The translations under genes and the position numbers were made by a program. The notes beneath the pieces were generated by a model. It was given only the letters and a program-made list of their open reading frames with translations. It had not been told where the DNA came from and made no database searches. DNA of 64,000 nt from Saururus chinensis (lineage: Eukaryota; Streptophyta; Magnoliopsida; Piperales; Saururaceae): positions 5,017,001-5,081,000 of the forward strand of contig CP141148.1 of assembly GCA_035235625.1 (NCBI GenBank). The letters are read 5' to 3'. Positions 23,648-34,500 of the stretch are shown in pieces; within the stretch, counting starts at the first letter, position 1; every line of letters begins with the position of its first letter.

Positions 23648-23659
23648 GCTCTGATACCA
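23648..23659 (-). other. Retrotransposon primer-binding site (initiator tRNA-Met type)
   Basis: The minus strand reads TGGTATCAGAGC, complementary to the 3' end of initiator methionine tRNA and the usual primer site of plant LTR retrotransposons. It lies between gag and LTR G and fixes the element's orientation. Confidence 0.85.
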
Positions 23660-23663
23660 ACTA

Positions 23664-25600
23664 TGATATCCATCACATATGAAATTATAACGTACGAAAG
23701 AAATACACGAACTATGACGACCCATAAAATCTAATACTCATAAATTCAACACATTTGAAATAAAATAATAGGTGCTAAGGATTATTGTGCATAGAGTTGA
23801 TAATTATACATAGTTTTATCTCCAGGCATTTCATGCATTTAAACAACAATCAACATAAATAATTACACAGCTTTTAATGTAGCAAAATATAGATAAATCA
23901 CTTAGAAATTTTTTCTTCTTTCACCTCTGTCATTGCTTCAACTCCTGTAGAATTTGGGGTGAGTGAGTATTTTTATACTCAATAAGTTGCGCTAAATTCT
24001 ATAAGCATTCTAATCATGAGTCTTTGTAAAACACTCATAATCTTAACATGATCATTATGTTTTCAAAGAATCATACATAAAATAGATTAATCTTGGAGAA
24101 ATTTTTAGAACAATCACAATTTTTTCATCAGAAAACAATTCTTAGAACAATCATAATTTTTTCACAAAATCTTTCATTAGAAAACAATTCTTAGAACAAT
24201 CATAACTTTTTCTTAGAATCTTTCATTAAAAAACAATTTTTAGAACAATCATAATTTTTTTGTAGAATCTTTTAGAAAATAAGTTATCCAATAACAAATT
24301 AATTATGGATCAATCTTGAATGCATCTAAGATCAATCTTAATTTTAATACAGAATCTCTCAGAAATCAAGCATATGATAATAAATCAATCTTGGATCAAT
24401 CTTATTCTTAGCACAAAATCTCTTGTCAAAAAACAAATCTTAGAGCAATCATAATCTTTTTAGATAATCTTTTAAAAAACAAATCATTTGATAACAGATC
24501 AATCTTGGAGCAATAATATTCTAAACACAAAATCTCTTATCTAAAAGTAGATCTTAGAGCAATCATAATCTTTTCACAAAATCTTTCAAAAAATAAATTT
24601 GCAGATAACATATCAATCTTGGAGCGATCATAATCGTATCTCTTGTCAGAAAATAGAACTTGGATTAATCATAATCTTTTCACATAATCTTTTTGAAAAT
24701 AAATCATCCCATAACAAATCAATCTTAAAGTCCTAATACCTAACGAATTACTTCTACACTCATGGAATCACGAAAGTGAAAAGGATAAGAGCCTTCCCAT
24801 AATATTCAACATCCTGTGTGTGCCAGAGACGAGTATGGCGGGTATTCAGAATATAATGATAATTCCTAGTTTGTTAACCAACTAACTACTCAAAGAGTGC
24901 AAGCACCCAAAACATATCATGGTATAAATAAATTATTTATTATATATAATTTCTTCCCAGACAATAGAATTATAAAGTTTATAGCAACATGATATTTCAA
25001 AAGAACTGGAATCCCATAACACATTAGAGGTTTAGATTTTAAAACCCCCTACCTTAACCTTTGATGCTAATTTTCCTAACTCTAGGTCTCTCTAATCACG
25101 AAAACAACGCCGTCAGGACATCCAACACATTTTATTTTGATAAAATTGCCTCTTGAGCAACCTTAATCAAACTTAGAAGGGCTTACAAATAGATAAATAA
25201 AGTCTGAGGAGCGTGTGGGAGTAGAAAACTGAAAAAAAAACCCACACCCTATTTATACCCCAATGCACCACTTCAGAAGTGGCATGAGCGCCGTAAGCTT
25301 GACCCGCATCGTCGCACATCTCAACGGTGTGTTGCTTCGCGGTGACACACTGTGTGGCTCTCACGTCACCGCGGTCAATTTGGTTTTTGTAAATATTTTA
25401 TTTTTTTAATATCAAAATATCCAAAATTTTAAAATTTTATTTTATTGTTGAGCTTGTATCAACGAGCCCTATGAAACTAGACTCTACATAAGTAGATTAT
25501 CCCACACTGTTCAAATAGGCATACAAAAGATTTTTGGATCGATAGACAAAACGAGATGTTCAATTAGGTAATATATGACAACTTCCTAATAAGGCAGATC
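23664..25600 (-). repeat. 5' LTR of the minus-strand Gypsy element (LTR G)
   Basis: Located directly upstream (minus sense) of the primer-binding site. Its 3' end is either TGATATCC at 23664 or the more LTR-like TGACGACCC at 23715. The palindrome TGAGTATTTTTATACTCA lies at 23964-23981, about 250-300 bp inside. The segment TGTATCAACGAGCCC near 25455 matches modules at 9990 and 37630 in other LTRs. The 5' end was not found; 25600 is approximate. Confidence 0.6.
24095..24735. repeat. Imperfect tandem repeats in LTR G
   Basis: Repeated blocks of AGAACAATCATAATTTTTTC, then ACAAAATCTTTCATTAGAAA and AATCAATCTTGGA, at about 50- and 110-bp periods with drift, roughly eight to ten copies. Confidence 0.7.
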
Positions 25601-26966
25601 AATCACCCTCTTGGTCATGTAGGTCGTTTGATCACCCTATAAGGCCGATCAATTGTCTGAGAAGAAATTAACAATAAAATGAGAATTAGCCATTTATAAC
25701 TAGTAATTTGTACAAGCTTAGAGTACTATTAATAATTCTAATTTATAACTAATTAAATTATGTTAACTCCTAATTGAGAATATAAAATAAAATAAAGAGG
25801 GATAAAATAACACATAAATCATACTCATCAACAACCTAGGGTGTTGGCTCTCAATGGGCATGGCTTGAGCTTCATAGCTTAGGCTACTCACTGTCAAGAA
25901 CCTAAAGTGTAAATATTTTCTCTCTATGTATATAACAAAGTGAGTAAATATTTTTTTTTTATATTGTGAACAAATGAAGCTATGGTTGATGCAAGGTGTC
26001 CAACAAAGTTCAATTTTGTTGAAAAAAGTTTTTTTTGCATACAAGTGAAATCCAATATAGGTTTTATAATTTTGAAGAGGTCTTTGAGCTCAATTGTCAT
26101 AGTTATTTATAGTAGAGGGTGGAAATCAAATTTTTTTATGGTTGCTAATGTTTAAAGCCCTATTAATAGAGTTGAGTGGGATTTGGTATTATTGAGAACA
26201 CATATAAGAGGAGAAGCCTTTGTGCTTTTTGCAACCTGCCTGCGGCCAGATTTGCTCACTGTAAGTGAAAGAAGAAATAAAGAAAAGAGGAAGAAAGGGG
26301 AGGTGGAGGGAGAAGGGGGAGGGTAGCGGTGGCCGAGGGTGGGGTTGGAGGTGGCAGATAAATTGTTGGTACAAGTGGCAGGTGGATTGTTGGTAGAGGC
26401 GGCAGATAAATTATTGGTGGAGATATTAAAAAGATAGTAAATAGAGGCGGATTTTACTGTGGAGTAACAACTAGAAGGCCAAATATATGCAACTGCGTGG
26501 GTAAATTCGGTGGAGGTAAAAAAAGAAAAAAAAAAGGTACATAATCATAATAATTATTATATTTAAAAGTAAAAAGTATTAAACTTTAAGGGTAACATAA
26601 ATAATTGTGAGAACTTGTGAGAGGTGGCTCAGCAATGCCGGTTCTTTTCATAATAGTCGGCTGTTAGTTCTTTCAAATCTTTTTGGAGTCAGTCAGTGCC
26701 ATATCCTCTATTATATGGTCCATCTCGAATACCAAGGATGACTACTTAGGCTCGTTCGTTCTTCCTTATTATACTGTGGTCGTCGCCTGTGGGACTGCCA
26801 ATGTTGGCCATTAACGTATTGTCGTGATTGAAGCGTACTCTTGAAGAGATCGTAGAAGATATCAGGACCAAAAACGAATATTTTGACTTGTTTGGAGGTG
26901 CACAAGTTCATATACGTGCGCCGTCGATCTTCCTAATGCCTACCCTTTCAATCAACGTTCTTCGCA
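25601..26966. other. Intergenic DNA upstream of UGT-2
   Basis: No gene. A GATCAATCACCC/GGCCGATCAATTG zone at 25590-25660 may still be LTR G. A purine-rich tract with GGTGG repeats lies at 26270-26420. The duplicated UGT block starts at 26967. Confidence 0.4.
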
Positions 26967-27110
26967 TGTCTCCTCCGCTCCCACACCCTTATACAAAAAT
27001 ACTATTATAATAAAAATGCGTTTATTTTCCCGCTTAAAAAAATATTTAGAGCTTCAACACTCCATAACTGATAGAAAAGGCGACGTTCTTATAATAATAA
27101 AGTAGAGTTT

Positions 27111-27129
27111 TGACGTACAATTAACGTCA
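27111..27129 (+). promoter_or_regulatory. as-1-like TGACGT/ACGTCA pair upstream of UGT-2
   Basis: TGACGT (27111-27116) and its inverse ACGTCA (27124-27129) lie about 370 bp before the start codon. Paired TGACG sites bind TGA-class bZIP factors and mediate salicylate and xenobiotic induction; the spacing here is close to that of as-1. The pair is identical in copy 2. Function is inferred. Confidence 0.5.
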
Positions 27130-27490
27130 CTTAAGAAATCGTAAGCCGGTTTCTTCAACAACTGGTTGTTCTTCTCATTTTTCAAAGCAGAGAAACGTGA
27201 GGTCTTTAGTCAATGGTGCTGTCTGTGGCTGCTGCTGCCACTGCAAGATTTATCTGTGACGAAGAAGCCTCTCTCTTTTCTCTTATCATATTCTCTCTCG
27301 GTCTCGTCTCTGAAGAAGTGAGTTTTTGTCTTTCTGGGTTGTGTTTCAAACAGGGGAAAAAAGGCATTCTTAGATTCGGTTTCTTGGGTGGATCTATTCT
27401 GGGAAGGGAAAGATTGAGTTGGGTTGTTTGTAATTAAACGCACTCAGGCCAGGGGGTGTTCACCAGGTATTATTCAGTTGGAGTATAACA

Positions 27491-28939
27491 ATGGGTTCAT
27501 CAGCTCAACAGCTTCATGTCTTCTTCTTCCCATTCATGGCGCATGGCCACATGATACCCATGATAGACCTGGCCAAAGTCTTTGCTTCTCGAGGTGTCAA
27601 GGCCACCATCATCCTCACCCCCCTCAACGCCTCCATCTCGGAGAACTCCATCAATCAGTTCAGCAAGGCCGGCTACTCCATCCAGATTCAGCCCCTCAAC
27701 TTCCCAAGCCCGGCCAGAACCGGATTGCCGGAGGGAGTCGAGACAACGGACTTCGTCACCTCTCAGGAAGACAGCGATATGTTCTTTGCTGCCCTTCCAC
27801 TTCTAGAGCAGCCTTTCCATGACCTTGTCCAAGAGCTTCTGCCGGACTGCATCTTCTCAGACATGTTCTTGCCATGGACAGCCAACGTCGCCCACAGCTT
27901 TGGCATCCCTCGCCTGGTCTTCAATGGATTTAACTATTTTTCTCTCTGTGCCTTAAATTCTATTGCGAAATTCAAGCCAGAGAAGAATATGGAGTCAGAC
28001 ACAGAGCCCTTCATTGTCCCGGGCCTTCCTGACCCCGTCGTCATAACAACAGCCCAGATGCCTGATGTGATCGGGAACTCAGCCGTCATGGCCAAGTTAA
28101 TGGAGAAAATTTATGAAGCGGAGAGCAAGACGCATGGAATTATCATTAATAGCTTTGTGGAGCTGGAACCGGCCTATGTGGAGCAATTAACCAAGGTGTC
28201 AGGAAAGAAGTCATGGCATGTTGGCCCTTTGTCTCTCTGCATCAAAGGAAACGCAGAGATGATGAGTGGAAGAGGGAAGAAGTCTTCAATCAACCCTGAA
28301 GATTGCTTGAGCTGGCTAAGTAAGAAGGAGACAAGCTCAGTATTGTATGTTTGCTTTGGGAGTTTGTGCAAGTTTACGGCTTCACAGCTTGTTGAAACAG
28401 CAGTAGCTCTTGAATCATCTGGGGTCTCATTCATATGGGTGGTGAAGAGCAGTGAAGTCCTACCTGAGGGATTTGAAGAAAGAAGAGAAGGGAAGGGATT
28501 AGTAATTAAGGGATGGGCTCCTCAGCTCCTGATACTCGGCCATCCTGCTGTGGGAGGATTTGTGACCCACTGTGGCTGGAATTCTGCACTGGAGGGAATT
28601 AGCTCAGGCCTGCCGATGATCACTTGGCCGGCATTTGCAGAGCAGTTTTTTAATGAGATGCTGATTACGCAGGTGTTGAGGGTGGGAGTTGGGGTTGGAG
28701 TGAGGAGGTGCAAGTGGGAAGAAGTGATTAAGGCAGAGTTGGTGAAGAGCGAGGCAATTGAACAGGCTATAAGCAGAATTATGGGAGATGGCGAGGAGGC
28801 TGTAGAGATGAGGAGGAGAGCCAAGGAGCTGGGAGAGATGGCCAAGGAGGCCGTTGAGGAGGGTGGCTCATCTTACTTGGATGTTGGTTGCTTGATTGAG
28901 GAGCTGAAGACCATCAGCTGCAACAAGGCGGCCGGATGA
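27491..28939 (+). CDS. UGT-2: UDP-glycosyltransferase, UGT73 type (group D)
   Basis: Full-length 482-aa, intronless glycosyltransferase, the only intact plus-strand UGT in the window. His20 (HGHMIPM) and Asp124 (SDMFLPWT) form the catalytic pair. The 44-residue PSPG box is residues 342-385 (28514-28645), with HCGWNS at 360-365 and Gln385 at the end, which usually indicates UDP-glucose. It has NSALE where most UGTs have NSTLE. Starting from ATG at 27491 (MGSSAQQ) it aligns with UGT-1 without gaps to about residue 406. Compared with UGT-3 it lacks one codon near residue 407 and has Cys there instead of Trp. A 74-codon upstream open frame (27213-27437) ends 53 bp before the start; copy 2 lacks its ATG. 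Predicted cytosolic secondary-metabolite or hormone glucosyltransferase; acceptor unknown. Confidence 0.95.
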   Translation: MGSSAQQLHVFFFPFMAHGHMIPMIDLAKVFASRGVKATIILTPLNASISENSINQFSKAGYSIQIQPLNFPSPARTGLPEGVETTDFVTSQEDSDMFFAALPLLEQPFHDLVQELLPDCIFSDMFLPWTANVAHSFGIPRLVFNGFNYFSLCALNSIAKFKPEKNMESDTEPFIVPGLPDPVVITTAQMPDVIGNSAVMAKLMEKIYEAESKTHGIIINSFVELEPAYVEQLTKVSGKKSWHVGPLSLCIKGNAEMMSGRGKKSSINPEDCLSWLSKKETSSVLYVCFGSLCKFTASQLVETAVALESSGVSFIWVVKSSEVLPEGFEERREGKGLVIKGWAPQLLILGHPAVGGFVTHCGWNSALEGISSGLPMITWPAFAEQFFNEMLITQVLRVGVGVGVRRCKWEEVIKAELVKSEAIEQAISRIMGDGEEAVEMRRRAKELGEMAKEAVEEGGSSYLDVGCLIEELKTISCNKAAG

Positions 28940-29339
28940 GCCAAATGTGGTGCAAGCGAAAAACTGCAAGTCTGCTACTTTGTTTCCTTGTTCATTGGAA
29001 AAGAAAAAGATAAAAAGTATAATATTCCTTCTTTGCATATCCTCACGAGACATTGACCATGCCCTCTTAATTTTGTTACTTATGCGGACGAGACGTGGTG
29101 AAGCAACAAGATCAAGGTCAATAATTTAAAAAATTTATGATTAGGTCTTTGACTTAGTCGAAATTTTAAATTTATGATTTTTATATTTTATAATATATCC
29201 TATTTTTATATTTAAAATATAAAAAAATTATTTAAATAATAATTAAAAAAATATATTATCAATTTGGTGTTGTTTTTTGCCATGCAGTGCCAGCTAAGCA
29301 ATTGGTGTATGCGTAATATTTTAAAAAAAAAATTTATAT

Positions 29340-29619
29340 GATTTTATCTTTGAGAGTAACAAAATCAGATTTAAGTTGATTTCGTGGTTTAACGTTTTAT
29401 AAGACTTAACCCGATTTTGTCCTTTAAAATGATAAAATCAACTTAAGGCGATTTTATCCTTCTAAACGACAAAATTGCTACATTTAGGCAATTCGGGCCG
29501 TTAGATTCTGAGAGCTAAAGACGGTTTCATCCTTTTAAAGGACGAAATCACGTAACTTTGCGACTCTAGGCCAGTTAAGCGGCTTATGTATTGATTTTAT
29601 CCTTTAAAATGATGAAATC
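29340..29619. repeat. Array of five 27-nt self-palindromes downstream of UGT-2
   Basis: Units at 29340-29366, 29413-29439, 29450-29476, 29523-29549 and 29593-29619 are each exactly 27 nt: an arm like GATTTCGTCCTTT, a central base, and the inverse arm AAAGGACGAAATC, with TG/CA-type changes at the CpGs. Start-to-start distances are 73, 37, 73 and 70 nt, close to multiples of about 36. Four of the five positions are preserved in copy 2. Function unknown. Confidence 0.8.
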
Positions 29620-29642
29620 AAATTAAAATATTTTTAAACTAA

Positions 29643-30068
29643 GGGGGCATTTGGCAAACAATTTGAAGTAGAAAGAAAATAACTTTATAAGAGAATTAAT
29701 TTTTGACAAAAAAAAGTAAACGTTTGGTTAGGGTTTTTTTTGGATAATTTTAAAAAGAAATCAAATTTAAGCTCACTTTTAATTTTTATGTAAAAATAAC
29801 AAAAATACCCTTTAATACTATGGGTAAAATGTATTTGATTAATAGGTAAAACGTCTTTTCACGCCTTTTTAAACCAGAAAGCGAGAGGTGAGTTCTTGAA
29901 GAAATCAAATTTTGGGTCAATTCGGTTTGAATTGACCCAAAAGTTGACTTTGTTGGGAAAACCATTTTAATGCTAAATGACCTTTCCATATGGTTTTCAG
30001 CTCAGAAAGCGATTTTTAACCTAAACAAATCACTTTCCACTCATAAAATCTACCTCCCAAACGAGCCC
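29643..30068. mobile_element. Tourist-like (PIF/Harbinger) MITE
   Basis: A 426-bp element with terminal inverted repeats GGGGGCATTTGGCAAAC (left) and, inverted, GGGCTCGTTTGGGAGGT (right), flanked by a TAA duplication (29640-29642 and 30069-30071). The duplicated block at 61756-61758 has the unoccupied TAA site with matching flanks, proving insertion after (or loss since) the UGT-2/UGT-3 duplication. Confidence 0.9.
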
Positions 30069-30279
30069 TAACTTTAACACCTGTCCCTATTTATTCATTC
30101 AATACATACACAATTTCATTCATTCCACATATTCTATGCATAACAAAGATAACATTAAATTTATTTACATTAACTAATAAAAATAAACATAAAATAAAAA
30201 TATTTATCAAATATATTATATCACATGTTAATAAAATGTTTAGTTTAAAATAAACATATAATAAAACTAATGACACGGT

Positions 30280-30868
30280 CTCCTACGTCCTCAACCTTGG
30301 CCTCGACCTCGACGGTGCTATACGAGCTCCTCCTCATGATCTGCCTGCTCCGGCTCTAGCTGTGGCTCTGGCTCCTGATGTGGCTCCGGCTCAGCATAAG
30401 TAATAGATGGTTCAATATGAGCTAGTCGATGTCGTCTATAATATAAAATCGAATATGGTTGAGCTACATGTGCAGTGAAGGAAATGATAAACGAGGAGGA
30501 GAGCTATGTGCTGCTGATGAAGATAGAATATCAGGGAATGAATCGTGCATCGACTGTGCCTGAGTGGCCTCGTCGATAGGATAATCTCTATGAACATCTT
30601 TAATCATGGACTGAAGCAGTGACAAGCTACGAAGGACATCATCATGCTCCCTAAGCATCAACTGACATAATGCTAACAAGTCCTCACCCAAAGTAGAGGT
30701 GTTAATTGTGCCAGTCAAATGCGCATATGTACGTCGAACTAGACGAAGCTGTAAAATAAATAAATTAAAGATTAGATAAATAATAAATAAAAAAATAATA
30801 TGTGTCTTAATTAACAAAGTTATACTTACCAAAGCTGCCTTAGACGCACCCCTAGGCTGATATGTCAT
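30280..30868 (-). pseudogene. C-terminal gene remnant, possibly plant-mobile-domain (MAIN-like) protein
   Basis: On the minus strand the frame begins MTYQPRGASKAAL, is interrupted by a clean GT-AG intron of about 80 bp (about 30750-30828), and continues LRLVRRTYAHLTGTIN through HDDVLRSLSLLQSMIKDVH. Further on are EPEPHQEPEPQ-type acidic repeats and a broken Arg/Gly-rich tail, as at the C terminus of transposon-associated plant-mobile-domain proteins. Stops separate the tail from the body. The N-terminal domain is absent; the junction with the Copia element is at about 30869. Family assignment is tentative. Confidence 0.35.
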
Positions 30869-30872
30869 CTCA

Positions 30873-31586
30873 ATTATTGTTGAATGGGGTGGTGGAAAGA
30901 AATAATAGAATTATTGTTGAAATGGCAAAATCAATGCTCCATGATAAGGAAATGCCTAAATCATTTTGGGGATAAGCAGTGTATACGGCGATCTATTTAA
31001 TGAATAGATGTCCAACAAAGGTGGTGGAAAATAAAACACCATTTGAAGCTTGGAGTGGAAGAAAACCTTCGGTGAATCACTTAAAAGTATTTTGTTCTAT
31101 TTGTTTTACTCATGTCCCAAAAGAGGTGAGACACAAACTTGATGAAGCTAGTGAAAAATGCATCTTTGTAAGTTATAGCTCAAAATCAAAGGGCTATAGA
31201 CTCTTTAATTTGAAGAGAAACAAAATAATTATTTGTAGAGATGATCTCTTTAATGAGAAGGCCTCTTGGGATTGGAAAGAGAAGAAGATTCAAGAGAAAA
31301 TTATCCCTATCAATGAAGAATTAGGGAATCAAGAAAATAAAGATGTCCAAAATACTCTACAACAAAGTTCTCCAAATGCTAGTTCTCAAGTATCCTCAAC
31401 TTCTACAAGTTCAACACCGACAAAAATGAGAAGACTTAGTGATGTGTATACAAGTTGTAACTTTTGCCTTGTTGAACTGAAGAGCTTCGAAGAAGCAATT
31501 AAAGAAGAAGCATGGATAAAAGCCATGTAAGAGGAAATTCACGTGATAGTGAAAAATAGAACTTGGGAGTTGGTGGAGAGACCTAA
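30873..31586 (+). pseudogene. Copia integrase C-terminal part and start of reverse transcriptase
   Basis: The frame reads EMAKSMLHDKEMPKSFWG, stop (TAA at 30973-30975), then YTAIYLMNRCPTKVVENKTP, GRKPSVNHLKVFCSICF and SKGYRLFN, typical of the Copia integrase core and C-terminal region. It continues into the linker and the start of the reverse transcriptase (FEEAIKEEAWIKAM), a stop at 31528-31530, and NRTWELVERP, where the nested element interrupts. Coding resumes at 34920. Confidence 0.9.
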
Positions 31587-34500
31587 TGTCACGACCCGGA
31601 TTTTTTTAAAGCATTTTTAAATAGCACGAACGGTAGGTAAATTTTTTTTCTTTAAATACAAAACAAATCCTTCGATTAAATATCCAGGTCATGATAACTG
31701 GGGTTCACAAATACGAATATCAAATCATATGATATTATTTAACATCTGACAATTTATAAAGACCAGCTCATCCATCTAAGTACAAGTCTGTCACCCGTCT
31801 GAAAATAAATAACAAGTTGACTCTCACGTTTAAGGCACACTTACGTATCGGAGTTTCAAAAATGCGAAAACCTCTTGAGCTCGCCAGCCTTGGTGTCACT
31901 TGTCGTCGCCTGGAGAATCTGCAATAAAGCAAACCAAACAACAACCACAACCACAATGGAGCATCTTCGCCTTCAGGAGAAGAGCTTCCAAAGGACAAAA
32001 GGTTTTATTAGTATTATTCGGATCGGGCCAACATCACCCGATGTTAGTTGCCTACGTACTCATCAGACAACATCTCCAATGTTTCCAACAAGATCGGATC
32101 CAGACGTAGTTCTGCCTAAAAACTACACTATACTAAGAAGCATAGCATCACCCATGCAATGCTTAAGTATTTTCAATCAACCTACATTTTATGCAAGTCC
32201 TTTAATCGTTCCACTTGTTCTAATTAAACAAGCAATATCAATCAATGTTATTAATTATTTCTCGAACCATTGTTCGATAATTAATATTCCCGTCTAATCC
32301 CAAAGACAGACAGACACATCAGATGTCAACCTAAGTGACAAATGATAAGAAACACCCTGGAATCCACCAGGCCCCTGGAATCCACCAGGAAGTGCCATCT
32401 CCCAACCTAGCCCATAAGGACCTGACCGGAGTGGAAGGGCATGGCCCACAACTGCACCTGAACAGAAGTGGTCAGAGATGCCAACCAAGCAGGATGTCAG
32501 CGACCCTAATTGCGTGTACACTAAAAGATCCTCAATAGATCTGCGGTGAGCCCGGCTCACAAAGAACTCCCTCCAATGGGGAGGTGTAACTACACGGTCA
32601 AATCAACGGCTCCTCAATAGAGCTAGAACTCAGGAAAGCATTCTGAACCCTATCCTGCTCATCTATAAGCCAGGATTCCGAATAACTATCCCAAACCCTA
32701 TTAGTCCTTTCTAGACTAAGGTTTACAACTCGAGACATGCCATCGGTTCATCAACCAAGGCAAATCGCCAGGTCAAAGGCTTTGTTCACTGTATGAACTA
32801 GTCCCAGACCCCTCTGAGGTATTTTAGTCTTTATCTTGATTAGGTGTTCTTGCCTAATCCAAAGCTATCAAACCCCAAATAATTATTCTTTCAATAATTT
32901 TCAACTAGTGATAAATTACTATCACAACATCAATATCAAAAATTGAAACAAAGAACAACATAAACAGTTAGAACCACAAAGGTCCAAGCAAATCATAATA
33001 TCAATAATAAAATTCATTAATGATATAAGAATTATTCGAGCTCTCGTGCCCTAACCCTCCTTGGGTTATCTTAATAAATCTTTATAAAACTGGTCGTAAT
33101 GCACCTAAGGGCATTAGAGTAATTATCCAACATAGGATACAGTCCTCTCAGCACTTGGGTAAGTCTTTAACCTCTTAAAAGATTTTAATATCACCTTGGC
33201 CCGTTAACAACATCCACGTGAATGCGGGCAAGTTTGCATAGGAGTATTTCTGTCATTTGGTTTAAGGCCTTAATGATATCCAATGGGTCTAAAATTCAAC
33301 TCAAGGGTAATACTGGCCTTCATGGACTCTATGTAATTTTCTTGGCATGTAACGGGGTCATGAACCCCTTAAACCGACCCAGGTTTGCTTAACGGTTTAC
33401 TATAAACCCTAAGGACAAAAGAGTCAATTATCCACTCACTGAGATTTTTCCTCACTAAGTGGTTTGGCCTATAATTAGTTTACACATTAAACTATCACTG
33501 AGAATTTTTCCACTTTTTAGATCAACTCATAGGCCTTTGAACCGGAGCCTCTAAATCAGGTAAGTGATTTTCACACGATAACTTAACTACTAAGGGTAAA
33601 AAGGTCATTTCACAATCTCTGGGATTTTTCCCCAAGCTGAAACTAGGTCAGAATAATCCCAAACCTCTCCAGGTCCAATAATAATTTTTAAGGATTTTTT
33701 TGATACAATTAACCCCCTGAACCGGACCCGGTTCTGAGAATATAAATTATGTTTTTTTTTTTAAACAGGACCGGACCGGATCGGGTTTGGTCACCCGACC
33801 CGGTCCAGGGAGCAGACGACCCACTAGGGTCGTCTTCCCCGCGACCGGCCAGAGGCCGAACGGCCTCTGGCGGCGCCGCTTTTCCCCCCAGGCGTCCCGG
33901 CGGGCGAGGCCGAGGCAGGTCGGATCGCCGTCGCCCGGCGAATCCGACGGACTCGGCCTTGCCTCCGTCCGGTGGCTGGCCGGAGACAAAGCGGCCACTT
34001 TTTATTTCTTTTATACTGTGCGACAGTGACGCGACGGCAAGCCGCCTCTGCCGGACGGTGGCCTTGCTTGACCGGATCTCCATCGTCCGGCGATTCCGGG
34101 AAGCCAAGTCCCTACTCCGGCCGGGCTGCGCCGCGCCGCCACCACAGTGTTCTCTTCTCTGTCTCTTTTTTTTTTTGCAACGATCTGGCGGCCAGCACAG
34201 CGGCAGCCGAGTTTGCAGCCGCCAAGGCTTCGCCGGAGCAAGGGGCCGCCGCGGCCAGAGTCAGGGACGCCGAGGCCAGGCCAGGGCCACGGACAAGGCC
34301 GTGGCCGCCCTTGCTTACGACCGAACCCAACTGTTCATGCGAACAGTTTGTGCATAAATTACTTTTAATATTATGCTGAGTAAAATAAATTAATGAATTC
34401 CCTACAATTTCAACTTGAAATCTCACCTCAACGGTTGAGTTTCTGTCGATCTACCGCTGCCGGAGCTCTGTCAGACCCTCGCCGGAGCTTCGCCTTTCAC

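Larger units (their letters stand above)
26967..30198 (+). repeat. Segmental duplication, copy 1 (UGT-2 block)
   Basis: Starts at TGTCTCCTCCGCTCCCACAC, matched at 54034, and runs through promoter, UGT-2 and downstream DNA to about 30198 (matched to about 61885). Copy 1 lacks the 5.1-kb Pack-type insertion (empty TTA site at 29154-29156) and has a MITE at 29643-30068 that copy 2 lacks. It also has about 30 bp near 27212-27245 that copy 2 lacks. Confidence 0.9.

Noticed and set aside
27213-27437. 74-codon upstream open frame before UGT-2
   Set aside because: Its ATG lies in ~30 bp missing from the duplicate and no conserved peptide is apparent; kept only as a remark in the UGT-2 entry.
33709-34430. 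Long open frames on both strands (up to 202 codons)
   Set aside because: GC-rich LTR core; overlapping frames on both strands, no domain, and contained within an element with exact target duplications.
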